A stretch of DNA of 64,000 nucleotides from NCBI GenBank assembly GCA_018417955.1, contig JACTVC010000004.1:1116001-1180000 (forward strand), given 5' to 3'. This stretch comes from Laccaria trichodermophora (Eukaryota > Basidiomycota > Agaricomycetes > Agaricales > Hydnangiaceae). The notes under the pieces were generated by a model. It searched no databases and was not told the origin of the DNA. It saw only the letters and a program-made list of their open reading frames with translations. Shown here piece after piece: positions 33,895 to 45,300 of this stretch. The translations under genes were made by a program, and so were the position numbers. Position 1 is the stretch's first letter; each line of letters begins with the position of its first letter.

Positions 33895-36740
33895 CTAGTC
33901 TTCAGACTGAAAATCCTCTGATTTACTGGACTTTTCTTCGTCAATTGCTTCTAAGAAAGCGACTTTCACTCCTTCTAATTCTTCTCCTTCTAAGTCAACC
34001 ATAATAGCGCAAACTCTCTGTGCGAGGTCTTAGTGATGCCCTACATATTCCTGCCGGATTCCAGTCATTCCGGCAGATTCCGGTGCCATTCCAGTGGAAT
34101 TTACCAGCCAAAATTCCACTCCAGCCACGGAATATTGATATTCCAGGATTTTCACCGGAACAGTCCCTGGAATGCACCGGAACGGAATGGCACTGGAATC
34201 CAGTGACCGGAATGAGCACTAAAAATTGCCAAATATGGCAAGTTCTATATTTTCAGATAAAAATTAACAATAAAATCAGAAAAAAAATAGGGATGGTGGT
34301 AATGATGTTGGGGTACTGTTTACATGGTCTGTGCGCATTTCCTAATATGGTAATTAATGCAAATATAACCAGAAAATCAGGGAAAAAAGACTGAAAAAAT
34401 ATAGGGATGGTGCTCACTATTGGTGATGTTGTTGGGGTATTGCTTACATGGTCTGTGCGCATTTCCAAATATGGTAATTTATGCAACTATAGCCAGAAAA
34501 TCAGGAAAAAGAATAAATATGATGTAGACTCTTGTTGACAATGTTGGAGTAGTGTTTACATGGTCTGTGCACATTTCCAAATATGGTAATTAATGCAAAT
34601 ATAGCCAGAAAATCAGGAAAAAAAGAGATGAATGAATAAACATGATGTAGACTGTTTTTGACAATGGTGAAGTAGTGTTCACATGGTCTGTGCATATTTC
34701 CAAATATGGTAATTAATGCAAATATAGCTAGAAGATCAGAAAAGAAGGGGAAAAGGTATACACATGGTGTTAACTGTTATTGACAATGTTGGAGTAATGT
34801 TTACATGGTCTGTGCACATTTCCAAATATGGTAATTAGTGCAAATATAACCAGAAAAACAGAAAAACAGCAGAGACATGATGTTAACCATTGTTGACGAT
34901 GTTGGGGTACTGTTTACATGGTCTGTGCACATTTCCAAATAGCTGTTGTCAGGTTCAGGGTAAATAAGGATATTTAAGTATTTCTAATAAAAGAATAGCA
35001 GAAAATTCAGAAAAAAAAGAGAGTTGGTATATGCAGTGTATACAATATGAGGCACTGCCTTCAGGGTCCATGTCAGGGTCATTTATATATATCCACAAAA
35101 GGAAATATGATCTTGTATGATGAAAAGTCAAGAAATTCAAGATTATGAGGATTCTGCTTGTCAGGGTTCATTCAATGGGATGTCAGGATGATGGTCACAT
35201 GACCAATTACCAAAAATGGTCCAAAAAACAAAAGTTGTAGCCCTGCACTGTAGCTTCCCAAATCTGGTTGAATTGTGTTCTGAAGTGCTCCCATTGTGGA
35301 GATATGAGGTAAAAGATTTTCAAAAGTGTCGCATTTTTTTTTTGTTTTTTGTATTTTTCTCCATGAAAACAACACCAAATAATATGATTTCAACACATTT
35401 ACAAAGCAAAGAGAAAGGGCTACAACTATTGTATCATGGGAAATTTGACCCAAAAAGGAAGGTGCATACCCTAAAAGGGATAATGACACTGATAGACTAC
35501 AAAAGTCAGTTTATATACACACAGAATCTGGTGGAATCCAGGCCCATTCCTGCAGGAATATGTAGGGCATCAAAAAGTACAGTCTCTGTGCTGCACTTTT
35601 TCCTTTGACTGGCGTCGTGGTTTTTCTGGAATTGGAAGCATTTCCTTTTCCAGAATTGAGGGTGGGATTTGTTGCGTGGTTGTGAGACACGTGTCCTGTT
35701 TTTCCACATTTGAAACATTTCCCTTCCTTCATGTACTGGTTTCGTTCTTCTAACGTTAATCTATCAATATCCATAGCATCTGGATCTTGGGCTTTCGGGG
35801 TGAATGAAGTTCATTGAACTGGACGGCTGGGTTGCCAGTTCATGATTCTTGATTTTGTCGTCTTCCTATAATAGGATTTCTCGAATTTTCTAGCGTCTTC
35901 CATAATACCCTTGAGGGTTTCTGAAGGTTCTTTCTGATCTTCGATTTTGTCTCGTAATCTGGGAGGGAGTCTGTCTAAGAACATCTCAGGAAGACAGGGA
36001 TTGTCTACTTCTGCTGTGATGTATCCTCCTCGACTAGCAAGTGATTCAAAGTCAATGATGTACTGTTCGAGTGCTCCTGGTTTCATTTTGAGCACTGCTA
36101 GATCTGTTCTAGCTTTGTCTTTGGTTCGTCTTAGATCAAAGTTCTGATCTAATATTTTAACGAATTGTGCCCAAGTTTTATCAGGTGCGAATTTCTTGAC
36201 GTTCTCTACTATCTTCATGTTCTCATCTCTGAAGTGTTCTGCCCATCGTGCAGCTCTTCCTGATGACATATAACCAAGTGTGAACTTGATTTTCTCTGTG
36301 TTGTTCTCAAATAAACTATTATAAGCATCGAGGTAATCTTTGAGAAGATTAAGCCACATCTTATATTTTTCTTCGGTTCCATCAAAATCTTTAGGGGTTC
36401 GGGCTTTCTCGCCTTTTGAAGTCTGTACTGTAGACATCTGTGATAGTGTCGGATTCTCGGGTTCTACTGGTTGTTCTGGTTCTATCAGCAAGTTGCTTTG
36501 TCTAGGAGCCTCAGATATGGTTGGTGACTCTGGATACAGGTTCAATGCCTGTGTGTTGAACTGTTCTGTTATCTGGGTTGTTTCATCGGTAGGTGTGATA
36601 CCTAGTCTGGTTAAGTCTATTGGTGAAAACGCTGGTTCTGTGATGACTGGTGCAAGTAATGGCTGCACACTACTGCTAGATGTTCTGGTGATCGAAGGTG
36701 ATCCTCTGGGTGTATTCCTTCTACTGTAAGGAGATAACAC
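33895..36740 (-). pseudogene. gag: gag of gypsy copy 1, split by a DNA element
   Basis: The first part (36740-35592) begins MLSPYSRRNTPRGSPS. It has a Pro/Ser-rich region, the helical capsid-like domain (EEKYKMWLNLLKDYLDAYNS, GRAARWAEHF, WAQFVKILDQNF, QYIIDFESLASRGG) and a C-terminal knuckle CFKCGKTGHVSHN whose last Cys appears lost. A TGA at 35811-35813 interrupts the frame. The element at 34024-35583 interrupts AAQR. After removing it and one 8-base duplication the frame continues exactly into MVDLEGEELEGVKV and stops at 33895-33897. Confidence 0.85.
34024..35583. mobile_element. hAT-like non-autonomous element with 8-bp target duplication, in gag
   Basis: The element of 1560 bp is flanked by CTCTGTGC (34016-34023 and 35584-35591), an 8 bp target-site duplication typical of hAT elements. 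The left end starts GAGGTCTTAGTGATGCCC. The right end, read inverted, starts ACTGTACTTTTTGATGCCC, and both continue CTACATATTCCTGC. Inside are about five degenerate copies of a 120 bp repeat around TTACATGGTCTGTGC and ATTTCCAAATATGGTAAT. A 300 bp stretch (35190-35480) is shared with the palindrome at 48-52.8 kb. No transposase is encoded. Confidence 0.8.
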
Positions 36741-37194
36741 TGGTCTTAATCCTGTGATTCGTCTATATCTTCCTGTAACTGATACAGGTGTCGATGTTCC
36801 TGATACTGGTGTCTGTGATGCAGGGGGACTGTTACCCTCTTCTGCACTTTTGTAGTGTTCTTCACCTGATGTGAAGGTGTCGGTTCTGGGTTCAGGTTCT
36901 GAGTCTGAGTTCTCTGGTACTCTGTATCTCCAACGACTTGACTCTCCTTGTGAAGCTGTGGTTTCTTCTTAGTTAGAAGGCGTGTCTGATTCACCTTCTT
37001 TGTTCAATAGTTCGATGATCTCTTTGATCCTTTCGTTAAACTCTCTAATGAGACGGATAACATCTTCAATTCGTTTATTATACTCTTCAGTAAGACATAT
37101 AATTCTCAGCGTGTTGTCCAGTTTGACTAATTTGGGTAGAGGGTGGGTGATGCGCCTTCTGATCTGGGATAAGCTTGAACCTTTTGTTACGGGT

Positions 37195-37688
37195 GTTAAG
37201 CATAATGGGCAGTTATTAAGCTTCGAGTTTGTTTGTCGGTTCGTTCGTTCATGCTACGTTCCCTTAATTCTATGAGACGACGTAGTCTTTCACTATCACT
37301 TTGTTATGCCCTTAATAACAACAGTATAGGGTTCTGCAATGCTCTATGCCTGAAGGACTGTTGTATAGAGATTCGGTGTCTGTTCTAAGTTGTTCGCTGA
37401 TGACGTTCTAGTTCTTAAGTCTTTGATGTTGAAGACTTATCAGTTCAAGGTTTCAATAGAGGCTCTAAGTCAAAGACTACAGAGTATGATTCATATGACT
37501 CTACACAAGTCATACAAACTCATACTTCTGACTTGCACTTGACTCATACCCTTAGTATATAAGTAGGGTACTTTCAGTTGTATTCGGTAGCTTGAACCTA
37601 GGCAATACAAGCTTAGTTCAACCCTCAGTCAGACCCTCAGAACTTAGATTGCCCTCGAACTATGTCTATGTAAATCTTATACGAATCA
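37195..37688 (-). repeat. 5' LTR of gypsy copy 1, with inverted core segment
   Basis: This LTR is about 494 bp. Its segment 37485-37659 is the reverse complement of 29037-29211 in the other LTR, with scattered substitutions. Its TATA-like sequence (AGTATATAAGTAGGG, near 37552) therefore points away from gag, toward the flanking DNA. Confidence 0.85.
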
Positions 37689-39534
37689 TAGTAAAGGAAT
37701 CTGACTGGGATGTGTATCTAGAACTGTCCGGTATAGTCTAGGTACATCTTAGGAATATGTAATTGTCTGTGCATGTTTGTACATATTGAAAAGAAAAGAG
37801 TTTGTAACAAGTCAACTCCATTTTATATCATCTTAGAATCTGTGGTGTCATAAAATTCTCCAATTTTTAGAGGGTACGCTTTGTTTCTTGCTGTCAATGC
37901 TCACTGAATATTCATCTTCAAAAGGTATAGAAAGATACAGAGCTATCCAAATTTTAATGATCCTCTTTCTTTGCAAAATGTCAAATTATGTATGTGTCAT
38001 TATCTGCTCTATTCCTTCTTGTTCATCTACATTCCCCTCAGTAGTTGTTACATCCTCTATATCCATCATTCCTCATGGTCTCTCTGATTGAGTTATGTAT
38101 ACACCAAGAAGAAACAAAATCTTTAATCATGCAGTTCAGTTTCTACCTCTTGAGGTGTAGATGAGTACTGATTGCTGAGAATAACACTTGACAGCATTGT
38201 GGACTCAAATTTCTTTTTCTTATTTGAATATTTCAGCTCTTGGATTTCACAACACTATTGTAATCCTGGGATTACATCAGGTTGTTGTTTGGTTGTTTGG
38301 CATCACCATCTACTCTATTTGAACTTCCCTACTCATGCAATGTTCTCCAGAAAGTTTTCTGGAGTTCAAACCTGAACCTGAATTAAACTGAACTTTGCAT
38401 TCAGTTGAGAGGTTCAGGTTCAAGCTAAAGTTCTGGACTTCAGCAACACTAGCTATGTGTTAGAGTTTGTCGACTCTGATGTTTGTGTATTTCTATGAGC
38501 ACAGATTGTTAGTTAGTTCAAATGAAATGAAGACTGATTAAGAATTGGATGTTGTTTGAGATATGTAAGTTGAATGAGTCATAGAGTTGAGTAAGTTCAG
38601 GATATTCCTAGATCACATGAGTTCCTCAAATACTAATAGCAATGAAGAACATAAATGTTAGCACTAAGTCTTTAACATATTTGTTCTTACAGGAAATCTC
38701 ATCCACAAGGATATGTATTCACGAATTGTGAATGTGAACATGAACAGGTGAACATTTGCTTAATTTGGATGCCACTTTCCCACACCCCGCTTGTTCAGTC
38801 AACATGACTGCTGCGTGCCCTGTTGATCTACCAGAATATCACAGTGATAAGACTACCTACACTCCACTGGCCAACATGACGACTCTACCCATGTTTACAA
38901 CATGTTTATAATCAGCTCACCATGTACTTAAAACAGAGGAATTTCATGGTTTTCTGCAATGGATGCACCTCATGAAGATCCATCAAGAGGTGGAAATTTT
39001 GATTATATAAAGGGAATAATCTACTACTAACTGTTGAATAGAATAATAAGGCCCTACCATGTAACAATAAGTTTTATTGAAGGGTGTCCATGCCATTGGT
39101 GATGAGGACATGACAAAGAAGTGCCTGGGAAGGATGGACACATGACCATGGGGTGTTCGCTGGTTCAGTGAACTGTTCGGCATTGGTTTGATGAATGTGT
39201 TCATGAACCTTGCTCCCAGTCAATGAGTTGTCCTCTGTTCTTAAGGTATTGATAGCATGAAGCTTTATGAAATATCTTATTGGTGAGTCCCACTTATGTC
39301 AAATGTTTTACTCACCTTTGGGCTGAAATATGAGAGGGGCAGGGACAGATTTCCCCAGATTTCTGAAACAAGACATACCATCAGACCCTGATGCTATTTT
39401 GAGCTTTGTTTGCCATCGCCCTCCAGGGTGGCGTCGGCCATTGGCCTTTTTCAGTTCCTTGTGACAATAAGAGATCAATCTGTCTATGTACTATAGATTG
39501 ATTGTCTACTTTAGATTAAGGAAGGACTCGTACT
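37689..39534. other. No recognisable gene
   Basis: AT-rich DNA between the gypsy element and the H2B remnant. One further AG-NNN-GT site (TTTAGAGGGTACGC near 37866-37880) occurs, but the series seen before the retrotransposon does not resume. No coding sequence is convincing. Confidence 0.5.
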
Positions 39535-39660
39535 TTGAACCTCACAAACCTGCTTGAGCTTCCACTCCTGGCAAAGCCCAAGCCTCCACTGCTTCCAATC
39601 CCCTGCCAACCAATCCCCTGCCAAATTGACAGAGGGTGCAAAGGCAGCCAAGAAGCCGCA

Positions 39661-39765
39661 ATGCCTGCTGATGGCAAGAAGGTCCCTTCAGTCCTCAAAC
39701 AGGTCCACCCTGACACTGGTACCTCCTTCGTGAACGATATCTTCAAACATATCGCTTCGTCACTG
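39661..39765 (+). pseudogene. Histone H2B fragment
   Basis: The sequence reads VLKQVHPDTG directly joined to TSFVNDIFKHIAS. These are two pieces of the conserved H2B core, between which about ten residues (from ISNKAM on) are missing. The upstream part is Pro/Lys-rich (KPPLLPIP) and may derive from the tail. The frame ends shortly after. It is too short for a nucleosomal histone and is most likely a captured or decayed gene fragment. Confidence 0.6.
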
Positions 39766-40273
39766 GTTGGTTTTTCCTTTGATCATATACTTTATTTCTG
39801 CTTACCCCTCTAACTATCTAGCTGGTCACTGGCCTTGGTATGTGAGCGGCCCCAGTTTGAAGCTATGCAGAATCAGTATTCCATTGATCTTTCCCAATTT
39901 TCAGCATCATAGGCCCTAATGAATCGAACAACCCCAATTTTCTGTAATATACATCACTCACTTTGAATGCGATGCTGGCGCTGTGTAGCAGGGCAGCGTT
40001 TGATATGCATTATGGATGAAGTCTGTAAAGAATACATCGCATTAAAAATGTCCATAAATTTAAACTAGTATCCATACATTTAACTAGGATGCCTGTAGAT
40101 TCAGTAATATAGCTATGGGCATGGTGGGGTGGATTATGGTGTCTGGGAAAGGGAATGTGTCCATCGATCTAATGAGTTGGCACAATAGAGAGAAAAAATC
40201 AGGTATTGAATTCAGAAAGCATGCCTTCTTGTTCCTGAGAGACGTCTCGCTCTTCGGGTGTGCCATTTTTGCT

Positions 40274-41541
40274 TCAGCACTGCTCATTGTGCTGAACTCG
40301 AATGGCCTTCAGAAGTGCCTTAACAGATCCATCAACTGCTGGGTAAGTTGTCCGAAAAAGATCTTCATCATGACCCAAACTGATAATAAGAGAAATCAGC
40401 AGCCTTCCGATTACCACAAAGGCTCCAAGTCACGAGTATGTACCATTCATACTCCTCTGCAATCTTCTTGCGCTGAGAGTACAAGGAGCCAGTATAATAT
40501 TCCCCTGGTACCATTCTTTTGGCCAGTCCTTCAATGCTACCATGCCTGCATCACCAACCTCCCACTGCTGAATCATGCCACGCCAATTCTTCACATCATG
40601 AATGACGATGCCAGGGATGGGTGGGTTAGACCCCATAGATCACATGGTTGCTGAACCATCAGTATTGTCGCCACTACTAGATGCACCAAGGCTTTGGGCA
40701 CGGCTGGATGACCTCGGAGGGTATGGCATTGAAGTCAGGAGTTGGCTATCCTGACCATGGCAGATGGTTCGCTCTTGAAGTGCAACATCATTAGATGTTG
40801 TGGCCATGTCTGGCTCAGGGCTGGGGGATTGAGAGAGCTGAGTGTCTGCAATGGCAGTTGTCACCTGTTCTACAATCTCAGAAATGGCATTATTGAGACT
40901 GCGGTCCATAGACAGCTTCCACTGGTGAATTTCCTTGGTTGACGGTGGTGCCTGATTGACATGCTCCCCCATGAAGCTCTTATCAGCTTCATTCAGAATC
41001 AGACAAAGTGCATTCTCATGGCCAGTCTCATAGCTTTGGAGTGAGTCTACAAGGTACTTGACCATTGTATCAACCTTTTTGAGGCAATTCAGCAATAACA
41101 CAACAGATTCATAGTCAAACTCACTTGTTCACCCTTGGCCCACCCTCCCCACCACCTGATGATGCTCAAAGACCAACGGTGACCAATAGGTGCGTACATG
41201 AAACAATACTGGGCACTGCTGCATTGGAAGCAATGGGTTGTGTATACCTTGGTCAGGCTGGCACCAGCAGCAAACTTGCTAAGAAGCTTTTGGAATGTAT
41301 CATATGACATTGTGTGTTTGGGGTTGATGGTGCCATTTTGTGAGATGTAGGGAAAGACGAAGTCATCAGGCTGGAGGCTGTGACCAATGTGACTTTCGAG
41401 ATGCTTTAACCAGCATGGAAGGTGTGTATACATGTCCATTTCAGCAATGTCTTGTTTGTAGATTTGATAAATTCCACCATCGAAACAGGCCTTCAGATTG
41501 GCTGAATTGTTGTGGAGATGAGATACATACTGGTATGTGGG
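40274..41541 (-). pseudogene. Tyrosine recombinase (Crypton-like), decayed and 5'-truncated
   Basis: The minus-strand frame reads HLPCWLKHLESHIGHSLQPDD, FVFPYISQNG and TTHCFQCSSAQYCFMYAPIG, then RWSLSIIRWWGGWAKGEQ. Intron 41070-41124 leads to VDTMVKYLVDSLQSYETGHE. The layout matches the basidiomycete Crypton-type tyrosine recombinases as I recall them, where the box is normally HSFRRGGAQYRF. Here the Arg residues of the H-x-x-R box have become Gln and Cys and a Gly has become Ser, all explicable by C-to-T transitions. A TGA at 40640-40642 interrupts the frame. Beyond it come NWRGMIQQWEVGD, LKDWPKEWYQGN and TYPAVDGSVKALLKAIR, which are typical C-terminal motifs. The stop is at 40274. The 5' end is cut off by the hAT-like element at 41542. 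Upstream of 40274 (39840-40273) I see nothing coding. Confidence 0.7.
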
Positions 41542-42085
41542 GAGGTCTTTATCATGCCCCACTGATTCCTGCTGGATTCCGGTCATTCCTGTGGAATCCA
41601 GCAGAATCCAGAGGAATCAAATTTGGCAGAGACACCAGCCAAAATGACATTCCGGGGGACAAATATTCCTCAGGAATGATGTCATTCCTGATTAGTAGCC
41701 AGAATGGTCCCTGGAATGGACAAAAAGGAATGCAACCGGAATGCAATGTCCAGAATATACATTACTAATCAATAATATTAATAAACATTAATATACCCAT
41801 GCCCAAATCGAGTCTCAGCAAATGCCGAGGCTCAATTTCACATCATCAAACAATGCACAATGTTTGTTTCAAACCACCACCATCGTCGTTGACAACAACT
41901 GGGCACACCACACCACCACCCTTGCCAATGGCCACCACCAGCTACAACCGTCACCATCACTGCCCACTGAGGACGACAATGGACGACAATGGATGATGAG
42001 GACAACGACATGTCAGCAGACGATATGTCAGCAGACAACAAGGACAGCCACACCTCAATGGACGACGACCACGTCAACGGAGGTG
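41542..42085. mobile_element. hAT-like non-autonomous element, second insertion
   Basis: It begins GAGGTCTTTATCATGCCCC, then CACTGATTCCTGC and GGATTCC-rich subterminal DNA, as in the copies at 34.0 and 44-47 kb. It contains CCCAAATCGAGTCTCAGC, related to the GGCAAATGCCGACGTTTGA palindrome of the other copies, and ends in ACGACGACCACGTCAACGG repeats. The right border near 42085 is uncertain and no exact duplication is found; TATGTGGG on the left versus GTAATGGG on the right is weak. Confidence 0.55.
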
Positions 42086-42624
42086 TAATGGGTAGGATTA
42101 CTGGATGACTCCTCCATCGCTCTATTACTATTATATTTCTGATTCTACATTGATCTTTAGAATGCTGTTTTTCTTGTCACATAGTCACAGTAGTCACACT
42201 TACATACAATTCCCTTAGTCACACAATTAGCAATCTATCTTTTCTACCATCATTCCTTCAACAGCTTGCAGCCTTCGAGCATCATACTCACAACTCGACT
42301 ACTTGCATGACTGGGATATAGTAATAAAGGTCAGTAGCATAGTGACTTACTGTGGAGAGCTCGTGACTCTCCTAAAGCTGAATACTTCTTGTTTCCTTTC
42401 GATCTTCATTAGAAGATCTCTCTGCACCTTTCTGTGGCATTCTGGGAAAGGAGAGTACGTCTACGCTTGTGGCATTCCAGAACATCAGTAGCTACTTGCA
42501 TATTGAGATTGACTCTTAGATGCAGATTAGATCCTCTTCAGAGGTCTTCACACCATTGTATCAACCTTATCACAACAAGCTCGCCAGATACTCCTTGTCG
42601 TTGTTACTTGAGCTACATAACTAG
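42086..42624. other. Leader or LTR region of gypsy copy 2, undefined
   Basis: This is non-coding DNA directly before the gag start of the second gypsy element. It probably includes its 5' LTR and leader, but I cannot find a matching repeat after the element's last ORF, so no LTR is called. Confidence 0.4.
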
Positions 42625-44634
42625 ATGTTGCACCTTGAACAGGTTCCCACAAAGGTGGACACTGTAGGAACCAACGACAGCCTGGCCGGCTTTGTCACTA
42701 CGACGGAAGAGGAATTTAGAGCAAAAGCGAGTGGGGGACGATCTGAAGGATCGAAGCATCATAAGCCTCTCAGAGGGGCTCCTCCCTCTTTGTTAAGTCT
42801 ACCCATTCCTTCCGATCATTTGTGATCTTCCTCTCCATCCAAATCTACCAGAACACTCTTCAGTACTCCAACAAAAAACCCTTCATCTTCGAAATCAGGA
42901 AGTTCATCAGTTCTTGCTTCACCTCGACAATCACTTAGTAACAGGGAGCTTGCAACGAATAACCAGTCACTCAACAACCTACAAAACGACGTGTCTTCGT
43001 TCAGAGAGAGATCTACATTAATTGGTCAAGGTCGACCTGTCAGATTTAAGCATCATCCATTCCTTCGACAATCTGTAGCCAACACTTCTTCCACTTCCTT
43101 GAGCTTTCAGCCCCAGTTCCCCTTTCCCGAATCTCATTATACTCCTGACTCTTACCGAGCCTCTGAATTCAAAACTTTCACTTCCACCTTGCTGACGACG
43201 GATATCAGCACTAAAGGAGAAATCTTGCCCTCATCATTTATAACCCAACAACACAGTACTCCTATAGAGTCACCTATCACAGAGAACGATTCTATGAGTA
43301 TGAGTTCCACCATAGAATCCACTTCCACCCAAACCTTTCGCCTTGAAATGGAGAGAGGGTATGAAGGTTGTCCCATGGCAAGACTCACATTACAATACAA
43401 AGCTTCTAGTGACAATGACACCTCCACCTATCAGCGAGTCGTCAAGCTTTCTTCAAAGAAGTCTTTACTTGACAGTGAAATTGTAGAGCTAAAGGGTTCT
43501 CAGAAGAGTTACGCACTACACTCGTCATTAATGGGGGCTGTCGCTCAAGTAGTGAGTGAGTTACAAATTTTCTTGGAGAGAATGTCTGCTCTAATTCCAG
43601 AGCGAAGTTCTTACTTCAAGGTAGACCCTAAGGATACCTTTTTAACCATTCTGAGAGAATCTTCAGACGTCAATCAAATACATGCTGCTTGGATGGGATT
43701 GTCAAGACGTCTGACCCTAGCTCAAGAGAACCTTGTGAAGTATGAGATGCAATATTGCAGTCCTCTACAAGGAGAGAACATCGCCATGCCCACCCTGCCT
43801 ACTTTGACAGATGTAGGCATCTACGCAGCCAAGGAAGACATGGACAATCTATATGACAATCTACCACATCATCAAGATCAGATAAAATCATCTCATAAAT
43901 TAAGTGACGGAACACCCTGGAACGATATTCTATCCCTTCCAGATAAACCATCAAGAAGTCCTAGAAGCTGCCAGAGAAAGCTACCAACGATATTGGAAAA
44001 CTCACGTGAGGAACATGAGTTGAGGGAAGATTCACAGAGAAGAAAAGGGCAAGGTTGGATAACAGATGAGTTAGCCATTCCCCCCAATACTTTCCATTCC
44101 TCCACTGATTCCTACCAGATTCCACAGATTCCGGCCGGAATCCAGGAATTCCGCAGGATTCCAGCCAGAATTCCGGAATTCTGGAGGATTCCAGGAATTC
44201 TCAATACTTTCCATTCCTCCACTGATTCCTACCGGATTCCGCGGATTCCGGCCGGAATCCAGGAATTCCGGCGGATTCCAGGAATTCCGGCGGAATCCAA
44301 CTGGAATCCGCAGGAATCCGCCTGGAATAGACAGAAAATCTCATTATTTAGGTTATATTTCACTCTTCTATTTCAGACGTATGTTTTGGAACACAGGAAT
44401 TGATGAAAATACACTTTAAATGTGACTTAATGTGCACTTATCAAGACCTCCTGAATTACTTATGCAATGTAGTCAACCAATCTATTATTCTATTCTATGT
44501 TGATAAGTTAATCCTAAGAATTTCTTATCACACCTAGATTTGAACAGAGAAAATTGTTGTATATTATATTCATTAGAACTACATAAATCTATTCTACAAC
44601 ATTGAGTGTTAAAGAACTACATACTCTACTACAT

Positions 44635-44900
44635 GAGGGGGGGGAGTGGTGGGGGAGAGGAGAGATGGAGGGGGGATGGAGGGGAGGGAGTGATGAAGGG
44701 GGGAGGGAGCAATAGAGGGGGATGGAGGGGAGGGGGAGTAGTGGAGAGAGGGGAGAGGGATGGAGAGAGGGGGGGGGATGGAGAGAGGGAACAGGGGGGA
44801 GGGAAAATGAAGGGGAGAAGGGAAAGGAAGAGGGAGGGTTAGGGAAGAGGGAGGGTTAGGGAAGAGGGAGGGATAGGGAAGAGGGTGGGATAGGGAAGAG
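44635..44900. repeat. G/A-rich tract (unit 1 of the dimeric element)
   Basis: Almost pure purine on the plus strand, with many GGGG and GGGGA runs, ending in repeated AGGGTTAGGGAAGAGGG-type units. It is capable of G-quadruplex formation. The counterpart in unit 2 is at 46200-46430. Confidence 0.75.
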
Positions 44901-45300
44901 GGTGGGCCGTCGTCGTCCGTTGACGTGCTCGTCGTCCGCTAACGTGCTCGTCGTCTGTTGACGTCGTCGTCGTCCGTTGACGTGGGCGTCCGTTGACGCG
45001 GTCGTCGTCCGTTGACGTGGTGGTGGTGTCGTCATGGGCATGCTCGTCGTCCTCCGTTGACATGGGTGTCACCCGCTGACGTGCTCGTCGTCGTCCGTTG
45101 ACGTGGGCGTCGTCGTCCGCTGATGTGGTCGTCGTCGTCCGTTGATGTGGGTGTTGTCTGCTGTCGTCGTCGTCTTCCGCTGATGTGCTTGTCATCCGTT
45201 GACGTGGGCGTCGTCGTCCGCTGATGTCGTCGTCGTCGTCCATTGATGTGGTGGCAGTCCGTTGACGTGGTGGGGCGTGTCATCCATGGGCATGGTCATG
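44900..45300. repeat. CGTCGTCCGTTGACGTGG-type minisatellite
   Basis: About twenty irregular copies of an 18-24 bp unit built on GTCGTCGTCCGTTGACGTGG. The minus-strand frames over it translate as Asp/Thr/Arg-rich low-complexity protein and are not accepted as genes. The related block in unit 2 (46440-46760) uses GTTGTC- and CATGTCGCGTTG-type units. Confidence 0.75.

Larger units (their letters stand above)
28737..37688 (-). mobile_element. Ty3/gypsy chromovirus, copy 1 (minus strand)
   Basis: This is a complete-length LTR retrotransposon. The order along the minus strand is 5' LTR (37195-37688), leader, gag (36740-33895), pol (33889-30134, with protease, reverse transcriptase, RNase H, integrase and chromodomain) and an extra zinc-knuckle ORF (30055-29207), then the 3' LTR (28737-29240). 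The LTRs begin TGTTACGGGTGTTAAG on the plus strand and end GAATCA. Flanking AGTCA (left) and AGTAA (right) are similar but not a clean duplication. A 1.56 kb DNA element sits in gag. The leader between gag and the 5' LTR (36741-37194) shows no clear tRNA primer-binding site. It lands just after the micro-exon array. Confidence 0.9.

Noticed and set aside
40115..40654. Plus-strand frame of 179 codons
   Set aside because: It lies antisense to the better supported tyrosine recombinase C-terminus.
42086..42624. 5' LTR of gypsy copy 2
   Set aside because: No second copy of this sequence is found after the element's last ORF, so LTR borders cannot be supported.
44606..45283. Gly/Arg-rich plus-strand and Asp/Thr/Arg-rich minus-strand frames
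   Set aside because: They are translations of purine tracts and CGTC repeats inside a transposable element.
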